DNA of 64,000 nucleotides from Varroa destructor (taxonomy: Eukaryota > Arthropoda > Arachnida > Mesostigmata > Varroidae): contig NW_019211454.1 in NCBI RefSeq assembly GCF_002443255.2, positions 35,384,061-35,448,060 of the forward strand, in the 5' to 3' direction. Both the position numbers and the translations under genes were made by a program. Shown piece by piece: positions 13,258 through 26,362 of the stretch. The number at the start of each line of letters is the position of its first letter. Within the stretch, counting starts at the first letter, position 1. The notes under the pieces are model-generated. The model had not been told where the DNA came from, did not search any database, and saw nothing but the letters and a program-made list of their open reading frames with translations.

Positions 13258-13300
13258 TTCCGAGGCCCGCCGACTCATTACGAGTCGGCGGGCCTCGGAA
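13258..13300. repeat. Perfect 19-bp GC-rich inverted repeat, 5-nt loop
   Basis: The arms at 13258-13276 (TTCCGAGGCCCGCCGACTC) and 13282-13300 are exact reverse complements around ATTAC. The stem is very GC-rich in AT-rich surroundings and has no extension on either side. Confidence 0.95.
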
Positions 13301-13985
13301 TTCAGATGAACAGTCAATTGCATTGCATTGTGAGGTAGCTGTTTCATATATAACATATCGTTATTAATTTTAATCGTTTAACTGAGAGCGTTTTTTATGT
13401 GTATTCTCATTGCTGCTTGGGGGCAAACGTGTCAGTTGCTCTAAAAGGTGGCGAAACAGGATATCAGGATATGCTCTAACCTTTAATTGTTATGCTATTT
13501 ATAAGAAGTTATGCTAATTATAAGTTTACACAAAGTTAGTGATACGCATCAAATGTAACTCTTCAAAGATGTACTTTTTATGTATGTAAAATCCATGTCT
13601 TAGCTTTCTATGTCGCTTGGATAACAAGCGGGATACGATGATCTGATGTTCATTAACGTGGTTATACGTAGTCACCAGCCCTTCTGTGGCCGGATATGAA
13701 ATTCAAAATAGCATCATCCATCATTTTACATATCACTGGTATTTATGTTAGTCAGCCTTTTTTTTTGAGAAAGTACGGAGCCGTAATCCTAATGCAATTC
13801 AATAGGAATCAAAAGTGTTTGCTTTAAATAAGGATAAACGGTTGACAAAACACAGATGTCATTAAGAACAATGTTCTAAACTGTTGTCCATGCCGATGCA
13901 GTACGCACTGGATGATTAAGACGAAACGAATGCATGAGAAGGATTGGATAAGGTTGGAAACGACATAAACATCGTCGTCGTGTAG

Positions 13986-14000
13986 CCCCCCCCCCCCCCC
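13986..14000. repeat. Poly-C tract (15 C)
   Basis: Fifteen consecutive cytosines. Confidence 0.95.
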
Positions 14001-14428
14001 ACCATCGTGGAGAGGATCAAGCAGAATTGTACGAACTGCTTACTATACAACGACAAGTGTCTCCCACGTCTGTTGCTTACGCAACATTTTGCGTGCGTAG
14101 GCCGTTACTACCTGTGCAGAGATCCATTCATGCACAGGTCGCTGATTCATTGGTCGGTAAGTAAGAAACAAAAAAAGCAGATTGCGCTCAGAGGTAATCA
14201 GGATAGTGTAATTGTGACTCGGAAATTGAACGGTCTTCGTATACATACATATAGAGCTTTTGCAGTCTAACAAATCAGAAAGATGATTCCTACCCACACA
14301 GATCGAACGTTCTCAGCGTTAAAACTTCAGGGTTGTCGGTTATTCTGTTAGTCGTATTCAAAACTCGTTTGGGCTCACCTAATACCGGAACCGAGATCGG
14401 ATATGATTTTCTTTTGCTAGTTGAAAAT

Positions 14429-14485
14429 ACTGCGCCAGACTACGCGCAGTGAGCTCGTCCTGCAAATCGCTGTCCTGTGCAGGAC
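14429..14485. repeat. Tandem and alternative stem-loops
   Basis: ACTGCGC (14429-14435) pairs with GCGCAGT (14444-14450). Next, GTCCTGC (14457-14463) or GTCCTG (14472-14477) can each pair with the same CAGGAC (14480-14485), giving two mutually exclusive stems. Confidence 0.7.
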
Positions 14486-15704
14486 TGCGTAGAAAATGCT
14501 GTCTTATCTCGTTTCTGCATTGGTTACGTTAATAAATCAAAAGCCATTTCAAGACGTTGCTATACGTATGCTTTTCAATTGTCGCTTATCATTCTATAAG
14601 GAAAAAGAAAAACAGTTGAAGTGTTTGGCACAAGTGAACCGCGACGGATGAACGCCCCGATGTTTATTATATCTTCATTTGTATATCGAGCAATTCCAGT
14701 TACAGGTTTCGTTTAACGAACTTCCCGGATGACCACTAACATCGTTTCCACCAACAATCATACTTTACTTCGTTACTTGCCGGCAACCGTTGTATTGTGT
14801 ATTCCCTAGGGGGGTGGGGGGTGCATGAAATATGCTCTACTCGTACCATAGTCTCATGGATCCTGTAGCGGTAAAATATAGTATACAGAAACCGAAACAG
14901 TACGAGTCCATCAGCTTTTCGTTTCGCTCAACATAACGCCGTTATAGATCTTCAGCAGATTCCACAAAGTCTCATTTAATGCAGTAATAATAGTGATATA
15001 GTGGCAAACCATTTTTATTGTTCTGCTATTTTTTCCTTACTGCTTTAAGGTGCTGTTATTTCAAGAGGAGAAAAACAGCAGCAGGCCGAAGATAAGTATT
15101 TCGCGCAACAAACGCTAGTTAGACTGCGCGTAAATAGGTAAACTAGTATATGAGATTGGGTGTCTGTGCGGCTCTACAATTGAACCGTTTGATCTCACTA
15201 ATCGTCACTGTTACAAACAACGACAGCGGCAGAGTCTTGAGATCTCCCACCAATCGTGATGGCAATCAAAGTCTGTGAGACTAGTGATGAGATTTCGGGG
15301 AGAGCTGTTCTCTTTTTTTTCGCCCGTCATTAGGTTACAACAGCCTCGTGTGTAGTTCGACACAAAACTACCAAACCAGCGGCAATATCAACCACAACAA
15401 AAACACAGTCGTCCGGCGCGCGCCATAAGTAGCCCCGGCTTAAAGTTATAATAGACGAATCGCGCAGAACGCCGAATATAACGGAAGATCGCATAGCCAA
15501 ACAAAACGTCACAATACATTATTTATATTATTGTTGTCTGTATATGTATCGTGATTATCACTAATAGGATCCTTTATTGCGAGCAAAAGAGAGAAAAACG
15601 GTTAGATAGCCTGATGTATCTCTTACGAGAAAGACACAAGTGAAATTCAATGCTCCGCACGTAGTATATGATCTATCGTGTCTTTTTCTCTCTCCCCGTT
15701 CCCA

Positions 15705-15798
15705 TGACGACTACGACCACGACGACGACGACGACCGCGACGACGATGACGACGACGACGACCACGACCACGACCACGACCACGACAACAACAACAGC
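15705..15798. repeat. GAC/CAC triplet array, about 94 bp
   Basis: A long imperfect array of GAC, then CAC/GAC, then AAC units. No open frame of useful length runs through its flanks, so it looks like a non-coding expanded microsatellite. Confidence 0.9.
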
Positions 15799-18641
15799 AC
15801 CGCACCGTAGCTACAATCGGTGGAGCTTAGTATGGATCATCTGATGATAATGACGAAAAAAGCGGTGCTAACCTACGACTATTTGCAGTATATGAATAAA
15901 CGAAAAACAAGTAGGCCTAGTTGATTTCAATAGGAATATAGATATTTTACGGATTTTTTTTCTCAAAATCGTTATATATATACATACATACATACATACA
16001 AGAACTACTTATTTTCGCGAAACAAGTTATTTAATATAGCAAATGAAGATTCGAAGCACGAGGCATTCTCAAAGTACGTATAGTATATTTGTAACAAATT
16101 TAGACCGTATCTAATTCGTGAGTTAAGTCAACAGTGTTACCGTCTGAATCATGTTCCGTTGCTGAACTGGCAAAATTGGGGATACTTATAACCTATTTAA
16201 CACGATCCGTAGTAGAAATGCATGAATCACAAAGACGTTATTCTGTCTAAGGTAGGTAAATACAATTTTCTGCAAATACATGAGTGTTATGCAGAACCTC
16301 TTCACGGAAAAGTAATCCGGCGGTATTATTTGCGGCCTATGAGCAAGAGACGATTTCTACTCTCAAGTTTATGTTGAAATAGTGATCAGCTCAAGAAAGT
16401 CGTGGCTTTCGAATCAACTTTTGAAAAAAACCCAACAAGACCCGCACACTCAGTTCCTTTTAAGGCCCACACACAACCCTTTAAGGCTGCCAAGCTACCA
16501 TAATTCGTCGAGATTTCTCAAGGTTTAGTCGACGTAGATTGCGGGCTACAACGACTGGGTAGGCTGTTGCTGCCGCCCTGCTGGGTGATCATTTTTAAAG
16601 CGTGCGAAAGGAACTCTGTTTGAGAACATCAGTTAACTTGTGTTAGCCAGCCTTCTTCGATCTCCTTTTCCAATTTCGTCGGTACCGGCGAGTTAGTGCA
16701 GTTCATACTAGATGCTAAGCTCAAACCGCGAGATTTGAAATGTATCTCACTCAGTCGAATTTTTCGGCTATTTTTGGCGCGTGATGAAGAGCGACAAACG
16801 ACGTTGAGTCAGTGGGTGGTAGAAGGGGTGTGATAGCTTACACGCTTCGCAGAAAGAGCGACCAAGGAGAAGAGCTGAGGTCGTCGTTAAAAGAAGGCCG
16901 ATGCCCTTCGACGCTGAAGCTTCAAGACAACTCAGTCGATCCTTGAGAATCCGCGCAGAATACGATGGCATTGGATAGGAGAGGAGACTACAACTTTCAA
17001 GTACCAAATGGCGGTCCCAATGATCGCGAGAATAAATAAGATAATGAACCATCATGCCGGAACAGATATGTGCGACGAAAAAGATTTCATAGACGGGTTT
17101 TAGATTGCTTCCGTCACAGCACACATCGAATGACTAGAAAAGAGAGATTTTATCTCCTGGTGCTAATGCGAAGCCGCTAATCTTTTGAGCCCAGGCAACT
17201 TCACAAGCAGAAATTAAGCGAATACATTTTTTTTACCTTTTTTTTTTTTGATGACTGAACGTGCGAGTTGGTTTGTTAAAAGTAGTTTTGGTATTTGCTC
17301 GAAATGCTTTAGAAAACTGAATTAGAATACTAATATTTACCGTTTTTTCTAGGAAGATTAAATAGAAGAATAATATATAAATCGAAGTTTGCGGCTATCT
17401 AGCTTGATAACAGTGTTCGAAATTCGTAAGCATCAGATTCATTCGTACGTAACTCAGTTCTATTTGTAATTAAGTTTTACGTTGTAAGTAGTAAATAGAA
17501 GAACGTAATAGAATTTGAAGAAGAGGAAAAGAAGGCGCCTATTTCCGTCGGTAGGGCGAACCACCCGACGTTACGATGCGGTTCGCGTAGGCTTTTGTTG
17601 CTGTTTCTTTCTTGTTGGCTGGATCGTCTATGCGCTGCTAGTCGCTTTAGAAATAGTTGTAAGAACATCTACATCAGATCTGAGTTATTTCTCCTTTATT
17701 TACCATCTTCAAATTGTTTTTTGCGTAGTACTAATAGGGAGTAATTACACACGACTTCATCATAATGAACTATAGATTTGAAAGCAAATCTTTAAAAAGT
17801 TATTGAATAGACTTTTAGCCATTGTCTTCGTCTTTCGTACATTTATTTGTACATCGTGCCGCCATTCGGACATAGCGAAATAACTAATGAACTCAAGGCT
17901 TACCATTTACCGCCATTATACAGGAATTTGTCAAAAAACTGACAGTAGGTCTTATCGACACCGTTCTATGAAACACATAGTTTCGAAAAAGATGGGAAGT
18001 CGTATAGGATATTTGTATCTTTCAAGCGGGTCCACATATGTTTGACTTGACAAATTGTGTGCCTTACGCCTCGTCCTAGAGCATAATGTATGTCTAAATG
18101 TATACATGTATATATATATATTATTCTATTATGACCAAATTCCAAATTTTATTAGTTCACTCAAGTGCCCATGCGACGTTCACCTAAGACCGTTTTTACT
18201 TGTTGGTACTATTAGATGGACAAACAACAAATCTAGACAGTGCAGGCTTTAACGTTCTTTCAGATAAGTTTTTCCTTAAATAGCAATATTGTCGCGTGTT
18301 CTAAATACGCGTAAAATGACTGACGTTATAACACTACACTCTAACGTAAAGGGCGAGCCACTGAGACTTCCTCTCGGCTGTATTCTCTCCGAATTTATTT
18401 TCCCGATTATTGAAATCCGTACGCTGCGATGTTGTTCCATTTCTCTGTCATGTATAAATTGTTCATGCTGGCTTTTAGATACACCATCGGGGTTCGGACA
18501 GGTACTTATATGTGTACACACACAAGTTATGCTCTCTTCGCTCCGCGATACTTATTGAGACGAAAAACCCGGCCGATGTGCGTGACATCCATCTATCTGA
18601 AGAATATACTATCTCTCTACAGCAATAGATTGACTAAATAG
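15799..18641. other. AT-rich non-coding, nothing assigned
   Basis: It contains a TA/TACA microsatellite at 15973-16001. A minus-strand open frame at 16768-17124 has hydrophobic stretches but no domain that I can name. Confidence 0.45.
15973..16001. repeat. TA/TACA microsatellite
   Basis: TATATATA passes into five TACA units. Confidence 0.85.
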
Positions 18642-18661
18642 ATTCGAGTTTCAACTCGAAT
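18642..18661. repeat. 9-bp inverted repeat (ATTCGAGTT / AACTCGAAT)
   Basis: Exact arms with a 2-base centre, at the left edge of the fourth CpG-rich island. Confidence 0.85.
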
Positions 18662-19690
18662 TCGTAACGTTGGCGCGCCCTTTCAACTCGCTCGCGTCTA
18701 TGCATACATTAGCTAATTCTTTCTCCATATTTTCGTGGCTACGGCGTCTCGTTGCGTCTGTCTGCGTGTAACTATGAATATGTTTACGTTGAGAATGAGT
18801 GTACCATCAGCAATCGTTGTTATGGCAGACGTATAAGCTGAATACGGGTAGCCTCCAGTATCCGAACCGGCCGACAATGGCTGACGGGTCGTCATCTATT
18901 CTCGGTTCCACTTCGGTGACTTCGTCCTTATCCGTCGGTCCATCCGTCCGTTTCGGTTCGGCCTGCTCCGGCCCAGCCCGCTTTCATGACGGATAACGCC
19001 AGCCTCGCCATATGAGAACGTGAGCAACCTAAAACTCCCAGAAGAAAGCTTCGCGACGACGAGCTCCATCGGACGTTGCCTTCCTGCCCGTCCCCATCTC
19101 TCCAGGGCCACTATTTTGGCCTCCAGCCTCTAGCCTCTAATTGTGTGTATACATCATGGTCTACGGGTGACCCACGAATCTACCTGTGAATGTGCCGCAC
19201 CACAGAGTAACGGCGGACGATCAGACTAACATCACACTAGTAACAACGACTGCAGCTTTTTGTTCCTTTTCACTCGTTCGCTTTTCGCTCTCTCCCTCCT
19301 CGCCTTGTCGCCTGCTTTGTGCCGGCCTCGTTCTTAGGTCTCGGACTCTTCGCGTCAGGTGGTGGGTATCTCGTGGAACCTAAGAGCTCACCGAAGCCAT
19401 AACAGGCGACACTCGAATGGCGCTACTCGTCGCTCCAACATTCGAAGGGAGCGTTGCCGGTTGCCGCCGCTCTCCGTTCTGTCTAAGGCAGCAACAATAG
19501 GCACTACTCTTCTTCTATGGGGCGCTATTACCAGTAATAACAACTGGCCAAACAACGAAAATACCAGCTACAATAGCCTCGTCAGTATCTCACTGACGAA
19601 TTATCCTAGCCGGGAAAATAAAGAGAGAATAACGTTTTGGGGCGGGAGACGATATCCGGTACTCGAAAAAATACTTGCTTTGTGAACAAA
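18662..19690. other. CpG-rich island, unassigned
   Basis: GC-richer, CpG-bearing DNA with C/T-rich stretches near 19261-19330 and no recognisable protein in any frame. It may be regulatory or leader DNA. Confidence 0.35.
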
Positions 19691-22600
19691 ATGAAGTGTT
19701 CTGCGCGCTGCCTCGCTCACTTACTCATGTCTCGAATATCATCGACATCATGAACCTGATCAGTATTAGCACGCGCAAATGAAGATAGCAGCTGTTGTCA
19801 ATAGTTAGGGGATGCTGTTTCCGCATATCAGCACCTCACAAGCTCTACGCCAATCATAGGTCAGAAAGAAGAGTATATATGTATGTTCACCTGAACACGT
19901 CTATTGAGATCGTGAGACTTCAACTAGAAATCGTGATCAGAACAGCGGAACAAAAAGGCTAGTTTCTCTAATTTAAACATCAGAGGCTGACAAGAGGGGT
20001 AAACGAATTAACGCACACCATGAAGTAACCTTTTCAGGCCTGCTGTTCGCAGAGTGCTATACACCAGTATCTAGCACCTAAAAAGCGTATCAATTCTAAG
20101 ACGAGTATTCAAATTCAACGGTGGTCTTATAAAAAAATCTTGTTGAATATTAGGTCATGCTATGGTTGGCGTGACAACGTACAAGGATATGCCTAAAGTC
20201 GGCACCCGTAGTCGAAGTTCTCTCTGTAAATAACGGTCTAATCCTACTCGTATGTAAACTTATGGCCATTCTGTGATTTCTCTTCTTCTGATTTGCACCG
20301 AGTAGGATTTGACAGAGCTTGTCAGATAGGTACAATTCAGTCTCTTTTTCTTTAATTCTAAAGGTGTCTAATGTAATTATCGAGTACATAGGAGTGACTG
20401 GCTTAAATAGACTTGTTCTGGGGAAGTGGAACAAGCCTACACCGTGACAATACGAGAGCGCAGAGAGAGAGAGAGAAGGAAAGATTTGCCTTTCGGGCTG
20501 AAGTAGAGCCCAGCGTTCTAAAACAGTACTTGCAGTACAGAGTTTGCACGAATAAAGTTGCCTGTCCAATCTGTTAAAATCTCGTGTATTCTTCAACTTG
20601 AACAGGGTTGTAGAAGTCTAAAATATACGATTGTAAAGTTGCGCAATCATTACATTAAAATACCCAAAACTCACTTGAGAACTTCACAACATTTGACCTT
20701 AAGTTAAGATTGAAATCATCTGGGTATGACAAGCTCATTACGATAGCCATAGTTAGAGTCTATTTGCGAACTACATTACTCAGCTTATTCATTTTTCACT
20801 CACTAAAATGCATATTTCCTACTTAGGTTAAGTAATGATGAAGATGCGTAGATTGAACTCAGCAAAAGCTGATCCAATCCGGTACACAAACCCTATATGC
20901 ACAGAAGCGAACGCGAAAATCTTATTTGCGATTTACTAAGAGCCAAATCTAGAGACTAACATATTATTAAATAGAAATTCTAATGTACATCACCGTCCAT
21001 TGATATTGTTGACAATATTTCAACGTAAGAGACGAAGAGGGTATTCTAATTTAGAAACAACAGATTATGAGTTTTAAACACACGATGTTCATAGCAAGCA
21101 GGCTATTTCGAATCTCTGCCTTGCAGAATCCTACGGATCAGCCAGTTGATTTTAGTTGATAATACATGCGACCAAAATAAACTTTGTGGAACCATTAAAA
21201 TCACGAAACGTTTTCTATATATAGTAAAAAATTTTTAAAAAGGTGTCAAACAGCCCAAATTTACGTACTGCACATCCCGAAGTATCTCCTATTGCTGGCT
21301 CCGGGGAAGACGGGGGTGATAAATAGGCATGAATCAAGCTTCTGTGAATTAAGCAGAATATTCAGATATGGGCCCAAGTCCATTTACAGGTATATTCGTC
21401 AGAAATAGTTTTTTCAATAACTCAAGTCAAAGGATATTTAATTGAAAAAATATCAAAACAAAAATTAACCTGATCTTTTTCAGATCGTTTTGAATGTCTC
21501 AGTTTTTTCTAACACTCAAGCTGCTACTAACTCCGCACGTGAATACCATAAACGAGGTGCTGTGTACACCATTATATCATAATTTATCTATTAAACATAA
21601 CCAGGTAGCGTCACCACGCGGCTCTTTGTTTGAATGCCAAAAAACTGCGAATTTCATTAAAACAGAAAGAAATCTTCCAAACAAACTTTCTGATTTTTTT
21701 TTCTAAATTTCTAAAACAACAATTCAAATAATAATAATAGCCATCTACATTGATGCTCCACTTATGTATGAAACGTAACTGAGGATCCTTCCTCAAAATA
21801 TTGTCCCGGGGAATCTAAAATGATTGTTTCAGTTCAATATAATATGAATAGCTATGTTAATATAATCCTTATGATAAAGGTAAAATAAAAAAGGTTTTGA
21901 CAGTGTTCTATAGAAGTAGCCTGTCGTAGTAGAACATACATTCTACCCTCGATATACATTGGTGAAACAAAATCTAGCTTATTTTTAGCAAGTAAAAACT
22001 ATGTTTACATATTTCATTCACAACCTATTACACACTAATTTTGGTGAAATGTCTGATGTACTACATATCGTGACAATTAAATACACTGAAGCTAGCTCAG
22101 ACGGCCTTTAATGTAATGCCCACTTTTTCTTGAAAGGCAAACAGCGGCACCATTTACTTCCTCTTACTCATCTCTGTATGCAAAAAGTTATCTTTTCATG
22201 CAACTTTAAAATATGCTAAACCGAAAAAAGGTTAATCTACAGGAAAGCAGATGCTTAAATACATGGCTTGCTTTTCAGCGATATAAAATGTTAAAAACAG
22301 CACGCAAATCTCACCAAAATCATATATTATACGTTACGCATAATACTCTAAAGGATTGATTGTTTCAAGGTAACGGTATACACATACAATAAAGCTTCCA
22401 AGCCCGCTAATGGGAAACAGTAGATGATTACCTTTAACTTCAAGATTACAAATAGAGGTACATACATCATACAATACAACCCGTGTAAACCTGTACATGG
22501 CCGGTCATGGCCTTGATGGGCCTGACACTTGGGAACTATTGCCGAAAAATGATTGGTCTGCCTAAGCGCTTCTACATAAGTGTGTAATACTTTTCTATGC

Positions 22601-22837
22601 AATTCTATACTAAGTAATTCTATACAGTTTTATGTTCCTTTTTGCCGTTTAACACCGGTGAATCTAGGTTTGACACGGAACTGGACGGATTTGTGAGTTG
22701 ACTGCTGTTATGTAAATGGCAATAATGGTCAAATAACCCGCATCCGAGTTACTATGATATGTTGGCTCAGGCTCAGCTTAACAAATTTTACAATGTAGTT
22801 GAGTGGAGCTGGAAGAATATAAAAAAATACCTTTGAC

Positions 22838-22882
<45 letters not shown>

Positions 22883-25800
22883 CTTAATCTGAGAGTGTAA
22901 TAGAAACAAGGCGTTATATGATTCAAGTCTATATATTCCTCGTTTCCTACAAATTGATGCTTTGCAAAAAATCCATAGGAAACTAACTTAGGTTCAAATC
23001 CCTTCCAAAATTTTCTTAATCTTCCAGTTAAGTCTGTGCAATAGGAAAAACGATGAATATCGTGTGCACCACCTTTCATTTTCTATCTCACGCAGAGGTA
23101 CTGAAACCTGTCATAGGAATAATCAGTTCAAAAATTGCTAAAAAAAAGAGAAAATGTTAAGATTAAAATGTAGATAAATGCAACATGTAGCATTTTTTTA
23201 CGGGGATCAAGGATACTCTACTATGCACCTTACGCCTTTATAGTGAACACTATCCAGTACAAACAACTAACATTTTTGCTTCTCTTTACGCGCCTATGAA
23301 AAATCTCCAGAAGATCCCTAATCCCTCATCCGCACTCGCATCTCCGAAATTTAACAGGTCCATGTCTCCAAGCCGCTGTCAACAGTATCAAATTAATCAA
23401 CCCCGACAACAAATATTAAAATTTTTGAAATACCGTTGCTGGCATCACGTTCGTATTGGCCTACTATAACTTCTTTATAGTACTGGTGCAAGCTGACAAT
23501 TAAATGAAATCGAAATCACATTTATTTATGTTTGTACGAACCTTATACATACGTAATACACTTCTGTGTGCAGGCTCCTTAAGGAAAATACTTTGCGCAA
23601 TGTTTAGTCACTTTTTAATAACGAATAAATAGAGCGTTCTGTTTGTTAATTCTACTATGCGTAATATATCTATACTATGAATAAGATGAAGCTGTTTGAA
23701 AAAATGGGCGACATATGCCCTATAGTATTGTTCAACGGTAGACACATTGCGATTTGCTACATCTTGTTTACGTGCTTGCTAAGTTTGCCTTCTTGCCTAA
23801 CACTACGCGCAAGTCAGAAACATTCTTTAGTTCTGCACGAGGCTTGACAAAGTAACTTCAAGACGGTCATGATCGTCTAACCGTACTAGTCCATTACGCA
23901 GGATAAGTAACAATGACGCACGAAGCAATGCGTGCGTAAGACAGGCCTATGTGCCATCAAGCACCTTTTCTTAAATCTGATCGTAGTAACAGAAAATAAT
24001 TCGAGAAACGTCCAGTGATTAGCTTTTCAACGACTATATATAGGACGCTAAAATACAAGGTACGGTTCGTTTATAACAAGACCGAGAAGGGCAGTTGAAA
24101 TTTAGGAAAAAAACGCGGCTTGGGCATTGGCACTTTGGGAAATATGTCGTTATGCGAAGAGCTCCATTTTAACTGAAAAAGTATTTAAACAAAAAATAGC
24201 ATTGCTTAAAAGCGTTTCATGCCGGAAGCCTAGGAGCATCTGCGTAAGGCTAGAACTAATAGGATTTAATATCCCTCACATACAGACAACGCTACCAAAA
24301 GCTTTACGAAGAAGAATAACGCAACATTTTTTCGGCATAATCGAGTATCTTAACAGAACTCAAAAGGTAGTGCATTATTTTATATCTTAACCAGTGTTAA
24401 GTTATAAGTACTAAAGGTTAACTATTACATACGCTTGATACAGAACGCGGATTTGCGTGTTTTTAAGATATTTCCAGTCGCTGTAGATTACCCAGATGGA
24501 AAGCGTTTGTACTAGTAGAGTTTAGGAAGATGAAAAAGGTGAAGATCAAATAATCTTCAGCCCTCGCCTTCAAACAGGTGATGCTGGCAGAAATAGTTTA
24601 GAAAAAAAAAAAGCAACTAGTCAAAAGATGAAGAGTCGACGAGTTTCGTGCAAACATCCATTTCGCAAAGAATGACCGTTAAGGTAGCTGAATAGCGGGC
24701 ATATATTTAACGAACGCGTATACAACAGGACGGCATGCTGTTTTTAGATCTAACTCGTTAAGCATTAAAAACGCTCTCATTCTTATCTTTCTTGTTAGAT
24801 TTAATTATGATGGTGCTGAGGCAGCCATTATTGTATTGGCGAAACCAGTCCTATGTCAGGAAGAAATAGCATGGAAGGTCCATTCAGCATTAGTTTATTA
24901 ATAACGTGTTTATTACTAACAAATTTTTATCAATAACTGTTAGCTTCTGAATATATACCACTATTTATAGCTGCTCTACCGTTTTTTGCAAAATGTTAAA
25001 AGAGAGTAGATGATTCTTAAGAAGTCAAGGAGTACATAAATATTTTGGTTCAGCCGTGGGTTCATTCGAATAAGCTTCCGCTGAACTGAACGGCTCTCTA
25101 TTGTGTACTACGAGCTATTTTTTTTTCATCAAAAACTGTATGCTTCTATTGTATAATAGAACGTGTAATCCAACATAAAGTATTTAGTAGGAGGGACTAC
25201 AACTCACTTTGAATGTTGTCAAAATATTTGCCACGGAAGCAAAAAAGGTGGATAGTTACACGCCATTTTACGGATGGCAACGTAAAACTCAGAAGAGTTT
25301 GAAAAATATTTGGTTTTGTTAAATACGAAAAAGTCAATATGCAGTTAGGAGAAGTGAACTTACGGTATTACTATAGGTGCGCCATGTAATGCGGTAATGA
25401 CACAATAAACACTACAGTGCGTAACGGTGGCTTAAAATACTTACGGAGAGGTTAGTTGAGGCAAATCGACCGTTTTCATGGCGGGTATCGTGCTGTTAAA
25501 ATAAGATAAAGATATATGTAGACTAAGGTGGCTTAAATCGGAAAACTTCTAAGTAACTACTTGACGACTGGAACGTAAACTATAACATAATGATATAAAT
25601 TATGAGAAAAATTTCAATGTATCATAAACAGAAATATATCTAGGATTTTGATTCGAACAATTGTTTGCCTGGATAATAGCGGGTTGCGTCATTTTTTGCC
25701 CACCCTCTGCATCGACCGTTATTTACGATCAATATTGGGCTTTTTTTTTTTTTATCAAGTTCAGTTCTCTCCTTGTTTTTGTTTTTTTGCCCGGCCTTTA

Positions 25801-26318
25801 ATCTCATTTGGAATCTAAATGCGTATGAAACACACTTAGCTGTTTTTTTTTTCTAGCGCCAACACTTCCGCGTGCTTTTTCGCTGCCCTAAATCGAGTTG
25901 TTGTTTTCATCTAATACTTGGGCTTTCTGAATTATGGGCTGGAAGCATTCCCACAGACATTTGTACCAGCACCAGACGGTGATTTGAAAACCACTACATT
26001 TATAGAGCATAATATAGAAGTACCGTACTGTCAAGGTCCAATTCGCTTTCTTACCTATTTGATTTATGGTAAAGTTAATATAGAGAGCTAATATATACTA
26101 CGAGTGTCTTAGTTGATAGGTAGTTTCAAGCATATATGTATGAGAATGCAAGGTGGTCTAGGCTCTAAATCGAGTATAAGCTTTTTCGCAGCTAAGGAAT
26201 TGTATTTTGGTCATTTAAAATGCGCAAGTAGAGGCCATTCAACTATGAACGCGTTGTTTAGAACCCAAGTCAGTACGCAACCAGGTCAATTAAATTGCGC
26301 AGTATGCATCTAGTTTTT
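19691..26318. other. AT-rich non-coding stretch, about 6.6 kb
   Basis: No supported gene. Open frames (longest 20150-20596, minus, 148 codons) are within what I would expect by chance. It includes an (AT)20 microsatellite at 22841-22881. Confidence 0.5.
22841..22881. repeat. (AT)20 dinucleotide microsatellite
   Basis: An uninterrupted AT run of about 41 bases. Confidence 0.95.
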
Positions 26319-26362
26319 ATTGTAGGCCACATTTTATATATATATAGAATGTGGCCTACAAT
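26319..26362. repeat. Perfect 15-bp inverted repeat with AT loop
   Basis: ATTGTAGGCCACATT (26319-26333) and its exact reverse complement (26348-26362) flank a 14-base TA-rich loop. More TA repeat follows immediately. Confidence 0.95.

Larger units (their letters stand above)
12011..15660. other. AT-rich non-coding with hairpins and a poly-C tract
   Basis: No supported gene. It contains the 19-bp GC-rich inverted repeat at 13258-13300, a 15-base C run at 13986-14000 and overlapping stem-loops at 14429-14485. Confidence 0.5.

Noticed and set aside
16768..17124. Minus-strand frame whose PVYEIFFVAHICSG part recalls insect odorant receptors, with an acceptor-like TTTTCTAG beside it
   Set aside because: The similarity does not extend beyond a few residues, no partner exon was found, and the length is within chance expectation.
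20150..20596. 148-codon minus-strand frame
   Set aside because: About the longest frame expected by chance in this much DNA; no motif, no splice context.
22985..23001. GGTTCAAATCC, similar to a tRNA T-loop
   Set aside because: The flanking bases cannot form the 5-bp T-stem and no acceptor or anticodon arm is present.
22729..23079. Minus-strand frame through the AT microsatellite
   Set aside because: Its centre is a Tyr-Ile repeat produced by (AT)n; not a protein.
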